Numbered from the stretch's first letter, positions 17,643-26,108 are shown. The stretch is DNA of 64,000 bases from Marinoscillum sp964351625 (GCA_964351625.1 CAYGOV010000005.1:124001-188000); one strand, 5' to 3'. Program-made: numbers and translations. The notes: generated by a model not told the origin, from the sequence alone.

Positions 17643-18112
17643 TGAAGACTGCCACCATATCAGAAATCAAACGTGAATTGCGTGAGCTTCCTAAAGAGGA
17701 GATAGCAGCGCTTTGCATTCGTTTAGGGAATTTCAAAAAAGAAAATAAAGAATTACTCACTTATCTTCTTTATGAGTCCCAAGATCTCGATAGCTATATA
17801 TTAGCTGTGAATCAAGAGATGGAAGACGACTTTGAACTCATCAATACCTCTAGCTTTTACTTTATAGCAAAAAGCGTCCGAAAGATTCTAAGAGGTGCCA
17901 AAAAACACATTCGATATACGCAAAGCAAAAAAGCTGAAGTGGAAATCCTCCTAAAGTACTGTCAGTTGATGAAATCAATGAGTCCGTCCTATACACGAAG
18001 CACGGTACTTACCAACCTTTATGAGCGTCATTTAGTAAGCATACAAAAAGCGCTTACTACCCTCGACGAAGATCTACAATACGACTATCAGGTCGAGTTA
18101 GACAAGCTTTAA
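17642..18112 (+). CDS. Unrecognised conserved-looking helical protein
   Basis: I do not recognise this 156-residue protein. It starts with GTG at 17642, sharing one base with the stop of the S4 gene, and is in good coding context. It is strongly helical and charged, with Lys/Glu-rich N-terminal helices (ISEIKRELRELPKEEI), a basic middle (AKSVRKILRGAKKHIRY) and no signal peptide or membrane segment, so it should be cytosolic. The coupling with an S4 RNA-binding gene and the basic patch would suit a nucleic-acid or ribosome role, but that is guesswork. Its stop shares the tetranucleotide TTAA with the convergent TlpA-like gene. Confidence 0.7.
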   Translation: MKTATISEIKRELRELPKEEIAALCIRLGNFKKENKELLTYLLYESQDLDSYILAVNQEMEDDFELINTSSFYFIAKSVRKILRGAKKHIRYTQSKKAEVEILLKYCQLMKSMSPSYTRSTVLTNLYERHLVSIQKALTTLDEDLQYDYQVELDKL

Positions 18113-19485
18113 GAAGCCGAAAGTAAAGCTTCTATTTGCTCATCAATATCTCCTGAAGGTCTTGCCGCATCTGCATCTACAATATTCCCCTTTTGATCAA
18201 TCAGAATAAAGCGAGGTATACCATTGATGCCATAGTCTTGGATGATAGAAGATTTCCAAGCTCCTGGTGCATATAGATGAATCCCTCCTAGTTCTTTATC
18301 AGCCACCATCTTTCTCCAAGGATCAGGTGAGCTATCTGTACTGATAGCTACAAAGGCAACATCCTCAGCACTAAACTTACCTTGAAGAACCTCCATATAA
18401 GGGTGCTCTGCTATACATGGACCACACCAAGTCGCCCAAATATCCAGATAAACTACTTTGCCAAGAAAGTCAGCCATAGCCAAAGTATCACCTTCTAGAG
18501 TCTCAAAAGCAAAGTCAGGAGCTGGATTGCCTGGTTGTAACCTTTCCATTATATTAATTGCTTTAGCTATTTCTTCTACTTTGGAGTTTGTCGGATTTAA
18601 TTCAATCCACTGCTTGTAAAATGCTTCGCGTGTTTCCTTTTTGAAGTCTGATAGATTGTACTTGAGTGACGAGTAAATCAGATCACTCTTGACAGAAGGT
18701 ATTGATACCTGCTCCTTGAGGACCTTTAAATAGTTATCAAGGTACTCTGCTCGATCATCTCCTGCTGTCATTCGGTTAGCCAGGTTATCAACCATTCTGC
18801 CTATATATCCTTTAAACTGAGGGTAAGCCAAATTTGCACTATCAGTAATATCCAAGGACTCGGCAAACACATAGAAATCATCGCTCACATCAAATGCGCT
18901 GGAATCTTTCAGGTATCGATAATAAGATACATAATTCATTTTCTGCGCAGCAGCACCCCATTTCTCATTATTGATTACTTGATCTATAAATACAGGATCG
19001 GTAACGCCCGCTTTTTCTAAAAAGGACACTTTCAAAGAAGCGATAGAATCAACTGTGCGTAAAAAGACATTCTCAGAAAGCACAAACAGAGCTCGCGCAC
19101 CTATAAGTGTATCCTCTAGTAAAACGAGGGCTGCTTTGTAATTATTGAGATCTGAACCGATACCCGTGTATTTCAGAGTCTCATCAAATAATTCAGGATC
19201 TAAGGATAATTTCAAATCATCATTTGGCCTGAGATAAACTTCAGTAATCTCCTGACCATGGCCAAACCGAATATTAATTGGCTCGGACAAATCAAATGTT
19301 CGACTGAACATACCTTCTTGGTTTAGCGTATCAGTGTAGGTCGTATCTTCCAACCTGAATGTGACAATATCACCAACAGGGTTGATGATTTGACCGGAGA
19401 GAATAGCAGGTTGTGTGGTTTGCTTTGGCTCGCAAGCGACTAAAAACAGAACCACTAGTGCGAAAACGAAGGAGAATTTTTTCAT
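18109..19485 (-). CDS. TlpA/ResA-like thioredoxin-fold lipoprotein with N-terminal DUF4369-like region
   Basis: I start at 19485 because MKKFSFVFALVVLFLVAC is a lipoprotein signal with lipid Cys18; an open frame runs to 19566 but overlaps the divergent gene. The 458-residue product has an N-terminal beta-rich part (about 25-115) like that found before AhpC/TSA domains in Bacteroidota, a helical middle, and a C-terminal thioredoxin fold with WCGPC (Cys354, Cys357) and a cis-Pro loop (GINGIPRFILID). It should act in the periplasm as a thiol-disulfide oxidoreductase, for example in cytochrome c maturation or disulfide repair. It is a single gene; it converges on the 156-residue protein gene with a 4-bp overlap. 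Confidence 0.88.
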   Translation of the reverse strand: MKKFSFVFALVVLFLVACEPKQTTQPAILSGQIINPVGDIVTFRLEDTTYTDTLNQEGMFSRTFDLSEPINIRFGHGQEITEVYLRPNDDLKLSLDPELFDETLKYTGIGSDLNNYKAALVLLEDTLIGARALFVLSENVFLRTVDSIASLKVSFLEKAGVTDPVFIDQVINNEKWGAAAQKMNYVSYYRYLKDSSAFDVSDDFYVFAESLDITDSANLAYPQFKGYIGRMVDNLANRMTAGDDRAEYLDNYLKVLKEQVSIPSVKSDLIYSSLKYNLSDFKKETREAFYKQWIELNPTNSKVEEIAKAINIMERLQPGNPAPDFAFETLEGDTLAMADFLGKVVYLDIWATWCGPCIAEHPYMEVLQGKFSAEDVAFVAISTDSSPDPWRKMVADKELGGIHLYAPGAWKSSIIQDYGINGIPRFILIDQKGNIVDADAARPSGDIDEQIEALLSAS

Positions 19486-19551
19486 ATTTATGCAGATTTG
19501 AGAATAAAAATATCGAATCGTTAGAAGAAATAACAGTAAAATCCAAAATCT

Positions 19552-20097
19552 ATGAATACTGAACAATTAGATAATTTGAGATACCCAATAGGAAAATTTA
19601 ATGCTCCTCTGACTATTAAGAAGGAGCATCTTGATGAGTGGATTACTGATATTTCTGAATTCCCAAGCAAACTAACGGAAGCATTAAAAGATTTACCATT
19701 GGCTTCCCAATCCTGGCGCTATAGACCTGATGGGTGGAATATCACGCAACTGGTACATCATTGTAGTGACAGCCATATGAATAGCATTATTCGGTTTAAA
19801 TGGACACTTACAGAGGATCACCCGACAATAAAGCCGTATGAGGAAACGCTGTGGGCTGAACTGCCAGATGCAAATGAAGCGGACTTGACCAATGCATTGA
19901 ATTTGCTAATAAGCCTTCATCATAAATGGACAATTATTCTTAAGAATCTTTCGGATGAAGACTTAGTAAGGACTTTCCTTCACCCTGCAAGTGGAAACAC
20001 AGCTACTTTGAAAAAGACGATTGGTATGTATGCTTGGCATTGCAGACATCACTTAGCGCATGTGAAGTTGGCGATAGAAGCTCAGGGGAAGTATTGA
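19552..20097 (+). CDS. DinB/YfiT-like metalloprotein (BstA-type putative thiol transferase)
   Basis: A 181-residue four-helix DinB-fold protein. The metal-ligand pattern of YfiT/BstA is conserved: LVHHCSDSH near 68-75 in helix 2 and AWHCRHHLAH near 164-173 in the last helix, together with the typical N-terminal LRYPIGKF. YfiT binds Ni or Zn and was annotated as a hydrolase; relatives act as bacillithiol or other thiol S-transferases. Which thiol this organism uses cannot be read here. The gene is divergent from the TlpA-like lipoprotein gene, with 66 bp between the two starts. Confidence 0.85.
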   Translation: MNTEQLDNLRYPIGKFNAPLTIKKEHLDEWITDISEFPSKLTEALKDLPLASQSWRYRPDGWNITQLVHHCSDSHMNSIIRFKWTLTEDHPTIKPYEETLWAELPDANEADLTNALNLLISLHHKWTIILKNLSDEDLVRTFLHPASGNTATLKKTIGMYAWHCRHHLAHVKLAIEAQGKY

Positions 20098-20100
20098 AGC

Positions 20101-20128
20101 AAATAGAAATGGTAGCCAGCTTCTATTT
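20101..20128. terminator. Weak bidirectional hairpin between convergent genes
   Basis: AAATAGAA (20101-20108) pairs with TTCTATTT (20121-20128), with a short inner TGG/CCA. It lies between the BstA-like and DUF3570 gene ends and overlaps the last codons of the latter. The stem is A/T-rich, so termination would be modest. Confidence 0.4.
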
Positions 20129-21340
20129 CATGCTAAAACCAAGATTCAAGCTCACGAAATATGCATTAAGCCCAGTGCTCCGCTGGTAGTTACCAAATCT
20201 TGTTTCTAGGTATTTGAGCATTAAGACTTTATTGATACCAATGATTTCTTTGGATCGAAGGATACCATATAAAGGACTGTAACGAATGGTCAAGCCATAT
20301 TTGTGACTGTCCAATGTGGACAGATCATAATCAGAGGTATAAAAATCAGAAGCAACCAAATGCGTTTTATAGGGAGCGAAATACTTGGAGCCCGACTGTG
20401 TATGATAGCGATAAAAGGGGCCAATAGTCAATGAAGAAGCCAATTTGATAGGTGTCTCCAACTCAAAAGTATTTCCAGAAATACCGAAATCATCCCAGTA
20501 ATAGCGATAGTAGCTCCTCAGGATCAGGTTATCCATAGGATAATAATTAAGGCGAATACCTAGTGGTATTTTGAGTCTACTCTCCGGTAAACGCTCTATG
20601 TCTGGATTGACTGCATCGCTGAAATATACCCTATGAAATGGCGTGGAAAGTAAGCCAGTCATTTTTACGAATTCTGCTGAAATTCCCATTTGCAGACGCT
20701 TATTGATGACCTGAGAGTAGTTGATTTGCCCGTTGTAAGAACGGCGACTGCTTGTAGGCAGAGTTACATCTCCTCTCAGCTCATAAGGATAGATGATCAA
20801 CCAATTATCAAAAAATGCCTGACCAGTTACATTGATTTCCGAATTGCCTTGATTCCACTCTTTGGTGTAAGAAAGTCCAGTTGAGAAAGAGGTGTAATCA
20901 TACTCTGCCGAAGCTCCAGCTCGTATGCCGTAAGTCTCCCCTGCTTTTAAGTTTTTCCTGTTATAAGAAATCGTACCGAAAACCCTGATATCACTACTGG
21001 ATGCTGAAGACGAAAACCTATCGATATTGTCTGTGGAAGCGGAACTATAGTAGTCTGCTCCTCCATAGAATCCAAGGGAATTGATACTATCCAATGGAAT
21101 ATTGACCGTGAAAATATTCGCTATATCATTGAGCTGTTCTGTGCCGATACCGCCAGTAACCGCTCCATTGTTGCCGTCTTGCTCATAGTAGCTGGAAAGA
21201 AAATTAGCTTCTATCTCTTTCGTGTTGGCCTTCATTTGGTAGGCAGGCTTCATTACTACCACAGGGTCTTGAGCAAATAGTAGCTCAATAGATCCTAAAA
21301 TGAATACAACCAAAAACAGGCTGCGATAAATTAGTCTCAT
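20123..21340 (-). CDS. DUF3570 outer-membrane beta-barrel protein
   Basis: A 405-residue exported protein: signal peptide MRLIYRSLFLVVFILGSIELLFAQ, then alternating amphipathic strands (for example IRVFGTISYNRK, YSQVINKRLQMGISAEF, LILRSYYRYYWDDFGISG) up to an aromatic C-terminal strand ending in Met-Lys. This matches the DUF3570 family, predicted to be outer-membrane porin-like barrels of unknown role. Residues 96-102 (DYYSSAS) fit D-x-x-S-x-A-S, close to the ApbE flavinylation motif D-x-x-[ST]-G-A-[ST]; a second similar stretch (DRFSSSAS) follows at 107-114. It is the last gene of the redox cluster, 12 bp after the DUF4266 gene. Confidence 0.85.
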   Translation of the reverse strand: MRLIYRSLFLVVFILGSIELLFAQDPVVVMKPAYQMKANTKEIEANFLSSYYEQDGNNGAVTGGIGTEQLNDIANIFTVNIPLDSINSLGFYGGADYYSSASTDNIDRFSSSASSSDIRVFGTISYNRKNLKAGETYGIRAGASAEYDYTSFSTGLSYTKEWNQGNSEINVTGQAFFDNWLIIYPYELRGDVTLPTSSRRSYNGQINYSQVINKRLQMGISAEFVKMTGLLSTPFHRVYFSDAVNPDIERLPESRLKIPLGIRLNYYPMDNLILRSYYRYYWDDFGISGNTFELETPIKLASSLTIGPFYRYHTQSGSKYFAPYKTHLVASDFYTSDYDLSTLDSHKYGLTIRYSPLYGILRSKEIIGINKVLMLKYLETRFGNYQRSTGLNAYFVSLNLGFSMK

Positions 21341-21352
21341 GTATACTCAGTG

Positions 21353-21583
21353 TTAATTACAACCACACCCACCACCTACTTTGCCTCCGTTGGCACCAGC
21401 GACACCTTCTCTGTAAGTCTCGAAATTCGTCTCGAATGTCTCTACCTTTTTACTCGCGAGCTCCATCTCCGTATCATTGAGATACATTTTTTGGTAGGCT
21501 TTCACAGAAACACAACTGCTCATCGCATAAGCAATTGGAATCGTCAATAAATAGTTCAAAAATCGTTTCACGCTAGTAATCAT
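21353..21583 (-). CDS. DUF4266 small lipoprotein with C-terminal GGGCGC tail
   Basis: A 76-residue lipoprotein: hydrophobic leader with lipobox AMSSC (lipid Cys24), a short conserved part (VKAYQKMYLNDTEME) and a glycine-rich end GANGGKVGGGCGCN with two cysteines separated by one glycine. These are the features of DUF4266, a family of unknown function that co-occurs with DUF3570 and ApbE. The C-G-C pair could bind a metal or take part in thiol chemistry with the cluster's thioredoxin; that is inference. The first 11 bp overlap the end of the ApbE gene, so translation is likely coupled. Confidence 0.85.
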   Translation of the reverse strand: MITSVKRFLNYLLTIPIAYAMSSCVSVKAYQKMYLNDTEMELASKKVETFETNFETYREGVAGANGGKVGGGCGCN

Positions 21584-22565
21584 TTAGTTTTAATCCTTTT
21601 GATTGGTGCATTTCATCATCATTATCTATAATGATACATTCCACTTGATTCAATTTATCTATTAAGGAAATCCCTTCAATAGAACCCAATACAAAAACGG
21701 AAGTAGCCAACGCATCGGCCAACTCTGCATCAGGGCATATGATAGTAACGCTAGCTACTCCATTGGTTGGGTAGCCAGTCTTGGGATTGATAATGTGCGC
21801 ATACCTCCTGCCATTAGAGGTAAAATACTTCTCATAATCCCCAGAAGTAACCACCGCCAAATCATCTGTTTGCAACCAAGCTATAGGTTGATTTTTGTTT
21901 TTGGGATTGGCAATACTGATTCTCCATCCATCTGGAGAACTGCTTACTCCCCATGATAGCAAATCACCACTAGCATTAACAACACCCCCCACTACTTCAG
22001 GAATTGCATTCATTGCTGCTTTGGCTTTATTGGCTGCATAGCCCTTACCTATTGCGCCAAAGCCGATCTTCATTCCTTCAGCTAGGAAGACAGACGTATC
22101 TGTAGGATTTAAAATGATCTGCTGGTAATTGATATGGGAACTTGCAGCAATGACCACTGCACTATCTGGCAACTGCTGCTCCGTACGATCAAAACGCCAT
22201 ATTTTATCCATTGATGCAAATGAAATATCAAAAGCACCATTGGTAAGTGAGGAAACTTTCTTAGCTCGATATATCAAGTCATACAACTCCTTATCAACTT
22301 TCACGGGACGGATGCCAGCCATTCGATTTACTTCACTGGTCTGAGATTGTGGATCCCAAGAGGATATTAGCTTTTCGATTCGTGTGATTTCATTGATGCC
22401 AGCTTCAACAGCCTGCCATGCCGCAGTTTCATTTTGAGCTGAAGCGGCCACCTCAAAAGCACAACCCATCAAAAGCAAAGATTTCTTGGCTGTAGCTGAT
22501 GGCTTTGCACTTACAATCAGCGCTAACAAATTTAACATCAACACAGGAACAATGGCTGTCCTCAT
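21573..22565 (-). CDS. apbE: FAD:protein FMN transferase (ApbE)
   Basis: ApbE covalently attaches FMN from FAD to a Ser/Thr of exported target proteins. The 330-residue protein has a signal peptide (MRTAIVPVLMLNLLALIVSA) and the family blocks: LMGCAFEV near 33-40, ISSWDPQSQTSEVNR near 65, IGFGAIGKGYAANKA near 170, VNASGDLLSWG, and the Mg/FAD site HIINPKTGYPTNGVASVT followed by ADALATSVFVLG. All expected motifs are present, so it should be active. It is in the middle of the cluster: 1 bp after the thioredoxin gene and overlapping DUF4266. No classical FMN-binding target (NqrC, RnfG, FMN-bind domain) lies in the window. Confidence 0.93.
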   Translation of the reverse strand: MRTAIVPVLMLNLLALIVSAKPSATAKKSLLLMGCAFEVAASAQNETAAWQAVEAGINEITRIEKLISSWDPQSQTSEVNRMAGIRPVKVDKELYDLIYRAKKVSSLTNGAFDISFASMDKIWRFDRTEQQLPDSAVVIAASSHINYQQIILNPTDTSVFLAEGMKIGFGAIGKGYAANKAKAAMNAIPEVVGGVVNASGDLLSWGVSSSPDGWRISIANPKNKNQPIAWLQTDDLAVVTSGDYEKYFTSNGRRYAHIINPKTGYPTNGVASVTIICPDAELADALATSVFVLGSIEGISLIDKLNQVECIIIDNDDEMHQSKGLKLNDY

Positions 22566-22566
22566 C

Positions 22567-23016
22567 TCATTTGGCTAAAGCTTGGCAAGCGACGATAAAG
22601 TCTTCTGGCGTTTGGTTTTTAAACGAAAGTGTTCCAAGCACCTTTTCAGAAGCATCTAGCATCAATATATTGGGGAACGCACCAGAAGGATTGTATTTCT
22701 CTGCTAATAGTTCATTCTGTGCCGTCTGTTCTGGAGATAGTTTATTGGCTTTTTTCAAAGGAAAGTCCAGATACAACACGGCCATATTTTGCTTCGCATA
22801 AGAAGTGAATGACTCACTAACCAATATGCTTCTTTTAAACTGAATGCAGGGTTTGCACCAATCAGACCCTGCAAATACCACCAAAATGGGAACTTGCTTT
22901 TTTTTGGCGAAAGCCTTTGCCTGAGCAATATCAGTGAAGGTATTGGAGTCAGATTCTTGGGCATATCCTTGTTGAATTATCAACAAGACCACTAATGTCC
23001 ATGCTATCTTTTTCAT
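22567..23016 (-). CDS. Exported thioredoxin-family protein
   Basis: A 149-residue protein with a signal peptide (MKKIAWTLVVLLIIQQGYAQ) and a single thioredoxin fold. The active site is DWCKPC (Cys54, Cys57) and the cis-Pro loop appears at GAFPNILMLD. The CKPC motif resembles periplasmic thiol reductases of the DUF255/thioredoxin-7 type rather than CGPC thioredoxins. It is likely to act on Cys-containing partners in the same cluster, such as the DUF4266 protein. It lies between the Rieske gene (9 bp) and apbE (1 bp). Confidence 0.88.
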   Translation of the reverse strand: MKKIAWTLVVLLIIQQGYAQESDSNTFTDIAQAKAFAKKKQVPILVVFAGSDWCKPCIQFKRSILVSESFTSYAKQNMAVLYLDFPLKKANKLSPEQTAQNELLAEKYNPSGAFPNILMLDASEKVLGTLSFKNQTPEDFIVACQALAK

Positions 23017-23025
23017 TCTATTAGG

Positions 23026-23442
23026 TTATGAATATATACGCAACATTGTGCCACTCAAAGCTGTTTTGTAAACCGTAAGACCTTTACTACCATCCTTGTT
23101 TAAACCCATACCGTCTAAGCTGAATTTTGCGCCATGTTCTGGGCAGTACCACTCATTATTCTTCATAATCACACGATCCAACCCTTCATGACTACAACGC
23201 TGGGAAGCAGCAACAAATTCACCGTTATTATCTTTGGCCACCACTACCCTATTGGCGATGACATAACCTCCATTTGCTAGAAGGGCCGCATTGGAAGAGC
23301 TATCAAGATTCAGTGTAAAATCAACTTCCCCTACTGGCTGTGAAGGACTTATTTCATCCTGGTTACAAGAGCCTAAGCAACCAGCAGTGAGCGCGAATGC
23401 TGCACCCAGAGATATCCTATTCAAAAAATCTTTTCTATTCAT
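23026..23442 (-). CDS. Exported Rieske [2Fe-2S] protein
   Basis: A 138-residue protein with an N-terminal leader rich in hydrophobic residues and two candidate lipid cysteines (TAGC22 or GSC26). The cluster-binding motifs are C83-S-H85 and C100-P-E-H103, spaced 14 residues apart. The two extra disulfide cysteines of cytochrome bc1 Rieske proteins are missing, so this is the ferredoxin-like, probably lower-potential kind. It is the first gene of the five-gene redox cluster and could pass electrons to or from its flavin or thiol partners. Confidence 0.88.
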   Translation of the reverse strand: MNRKDFLNRISLGAAFALTAGCLGSCNQDEISPSQPVGEVDFTLNLDSSSNAALLANGGYVIANRVVVAKDNNGEFVAASQRCSHEGLDRVIMKNNEWYCPEHGAKFSLDGMGLNKDGSKGLTVYKTALSGTMLRIYS

Positions 23443-23660
23443 AGGGATTTAATTCAAAATAGAATAACAGAAGGATTTAGGAATTATTGTCTTTCAGGAA
23501 ATGCACTTAAAGCAATATTTAATTAACTATATAAACGCCAATATGCCCAAATTGATTAATAAATCAAAGCTGATTAAAATCATGAAAGTAGAAAAAAATA
23601 CATTCAATAAATTTTGCAATTACAATTTGAAATTGCGCTTAATCCCATCACTGCAGGTAA

Positions 23661-26108
23661 TTATTTCCCTTCATAGTCTGGGTCCATCTCAGGGTTTCGC
23701 AGACCTGCTACTTCGTTGGCCATGAGAATAAACACATTCCAGCACAGGCCACGTGTGGATGGCCACCATGTGTCTGTGGTGGTCCACTTCGTCGGAATGA
23801 ATTCTTTGCTATTAGGCCATTTGGGATTGAGATAAATTTCCGCCCAAGTTCTGTTTTCCATTTGTATTTGTGCCCTGTCCCACCCATGTCTTTTCCCCAC
23901 AACATATGCACAATACTCAGGACGCATCCAGCTGCCTCCATTATAATACATACCATCTCGAGCGCCATCTTTATAGTTCTTTCCAAATTCACCAAAAGGC
24001 TGATAATCTTCACTCAAATAAGCATATCCCTGCTTATTGTTCGTTAATCGTACGCAAATGGGTGCGGTCGTTCCAAAATTGGGATATGGCGCATCGGTCG
24101 ATTGATTGAGGATAGGTATACTTTCCAGATGATTGATGACCATGCTATCTGTTAGCATTGGTCGATCAAATAACCAAAGCGAGAAAAACTCGGGCTCTAG
24201 ATCAGTCAGTGTAATGATTTCTGGAAAGTCTCTATCAAATAACAAGTGCTTACGCTCTTTATCATAAAAAGCACGATAGGCGTTTTCTGCCTTTTCCAAA
24301 TAGCTTTCTGAGATCTCATAACCCAAAGTTTTGATCGTTCGGAGTGCAATGGCAAACATGCCCTGGTTAACCGCGAGTCGATTGGTTTTTGGATTGTAAT
24401 CAATGATGTCCACCTGACTGAGGGTAAAGTGCGACTCACAGATTCCATCCCTATCTTCATCAAATTCATTTAGAATATAATCCACCGCTTTGCTTATTTG
24501 CGCTTCAGGCAGTTTCGCGCCAAAGCGTCTTTTGTTCATCATTGCCCAAATCAGCCACTGAATCGTCGCTTCATTATCTTTGACTTCAATGGTGCCCATG
24601 TAGGGTGTGATAATCGTGCAAATGGCGCCTTTTTCTGTTTGTGTTTTTGCCCACTGATCCCAAATCTTAAGATTGAGCTCTTTGCTGTGACTAGAGATGA
24701 TAGAAAAGAACGAATCACGGTTATACATATCTGGAGAGTAATTCAGATTCGGGACATTGAAGGGTGTCATGTCATGGATTGAAGTAATCCATGTGAGCAT
24801 ATTGAGATTTGCATAAAGCATCTTCTCGATTGGCATACCTTCAAATCCCTTGCCTTCGGCTAAATGAATTTGAGAGGCGATTGCAAAGTCGCTGTGAGTG
24901 GTCCAAGGCTCTACGAATACATATGTGGTTTTGATAATGGTGTCGCCAATTGGTAGGACGTTATAAGGTTCTCGTCGTGGTTGGTGCTCCACTATTTTTA
25001 TATCCTTGATGTGTAGTGTGCACTTTTTCCCCAACTGGGAGCCAATGAACATTGACACGCTATCATGTTCAATATAAGGAACCATTATACTCCCTTTAAA
25101 CAATGTCCAATCCGTTTCGGAGATTGGGAATTGGTCGATATACTTGATGCCGTGCTCTAGTTCTACGGTTTTCACTCCGTTTTTAATTCTGAAAAGCTTC
25201 AGCGCCACGGGCGTATTTCCTTTGGCTAAAAAAGAGATCGTGTAGATCTTCTGATTCATCAAGGGAGCCAGTAGCTCTATGCCTGCTCTATCGGATGGAG
25301 CACAATCTAGGGTGATCAATCCTGACAGCTTGCTAATTTTAACATTTCCTACTTTCTGATAGCTGTTACTAATTGACACTTCGGCCTCTATGCCTGCATC
25401 CAAGTTGTACATTTCACCAAATGTCTGCTTGATGTAATGTTGATTATTGGCTCTTTCATTCAAAGTTGAAACAGAGACCAGTGCTGGGTCAGGTAGTTTT
25501 CTCATTCCCACAAATCCTCCACCATGCCCATTGAAGCGTCTACGGGTGGTACGAGTATAGTGATTTTTGTAACCAGCATCCATCAAAAATCCTACAGTCA
25601 TTCCCGCAGGAGTTACAAAGCCAGCAGAAGGAAACATCTCATGGGCAAATCCACCTGGAAATTGCTCATGCTCGAAAGTAACATACTGATTAGGAGTCTG
25701 ACTTGGTTTGGATGTTTGCGTAAGTGTATAATACAAAGAAGGCATCCCTGACTGGAAAAGCTCAATCCGCTTACTAACTACCTTCTCATTTATCACTTCA
25801 TAGGTAACATTGATGGAGAGGTTGAGGTCTAGCTCTGTAATGTAAGTCTCTCTAGTTAATTGCAGCTTACTTTCATCTCCTGACCAAGTGGCTCCTGTCC
25901 AACTAGCTATGTCAATACATTCGCTTAGATCAAGATTCGCGAGATGGAGTGAAAACTCCTCTGTGTTTTCTAGTAATTGCTGGCTCCCATCATAAAGATC
26001 TACAGTATAACCCTGCTCTCCATCTCCGGCTAATTTCAACTTTAGATTTTGACTCCAAGCACTGAAACACAAAGGTAGGCTTAGGAAAAAAAGTAGTGTT
26101 TTATACAT
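23661..26108 (-). CDS. Large secreted protein, probably (alpha/alpha)6-barrel glycosidase-like
   Basis: Start chosen at 26108 (MYKTLLFFLSLPLCFSAWSQ, a clear signal peptide); the frame is open to 26132. The 815-residue protein has a beta-sandwich-like first half and a helical second half with features of six-hairpin glycosidases: DEDRDGICESHFTLSQVD, NQGMFAIALRTIK and DGMYYNGGSWMRPEYCAYVVGKRHGW. No family number can be assigned by eye and the catalytic acids are not certain. It stands alone between the redox cluster and metG. A secreted carbohydrate-active enzyme is the most likely role. Confidence 0.7.
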   Translation of the reverse strand: MYKTLLFFLSLPLCFSAWSQNLKLKLAGDGEQGYTVDLYDGSQQLLENTEEFSLHLANLDLSECIDIASWTGATWSGDESKLQLTRETYITELDLNLSINVTYEVINEKVVSKRIELFQSGMPSLYYTLTQTSKPSQTPNQYVTFEHEQFPGGFAHEMFPSAGFVTPAGMTVGFLMDAGYKNHYTRTTRRRFNGHGGGFVGMRKLPDPALVSVSTLNERANNQHYIKQTFGEMYNLDAGIEAEVSISNSYQKVGNVKISKLSGLITLDCAPSDRAGIELLAPLMNQKIYTISFLAKGNTPVALKLFRIKNGVKTVELEHGIKYIDQFPISETDWTLFKGSIMVPYIEHDSVSMFIGSQLGKKCTLHIKDIKIVEHQPRREPYNVLPIGDTIIKTTYVFVEPWTTHSDFAIASQIHLAEGKGFEGMPIEKMLYANLNMLTWITSIHDMTPFNVPNLNYSPDMYNRDSFFSIISSHSKELNLKIWDQWAKTQTEKGAICTIITPYMGTIEVKDNEATIQWLIWAMMNKRRFGAKLPEAQISKAVDYILNEFDEDRDGICESHFTLSQVDIIDYNPKTNRLAVNQGMFAIALRTIKTLGYEISESYLEKAENAYRAFYDKERKHLLFDRDFPEIITLTDLEPEFFSLWLFDRPMLTDSMVINHLESIPILNQSTDAPYPNFGTTAPICVRLTNNKQGYAYLSEDYQPFGEFGKNYKDGARDGMYYNGGSWMRPEYCAYVVGKRHGWDRAQIQMENRTWAEIYLNPKWPNSKEFIPTKWTTTDTWWPSTRGLCWNVFILMANEVAGLRNPEMDPDYEGK

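Noticed and set aside
23501..23725. 74-residue Lys/Asn-rich plus-strand open frame between the Rieske gene and the secreted barrel protein gene
   Set aside because: It runs into the 3' end of a well-supported gene, has low-complexity A/T-rich coding and no signal or domain. I treat 23443-23660 as intergenic DNA with nothing supported.
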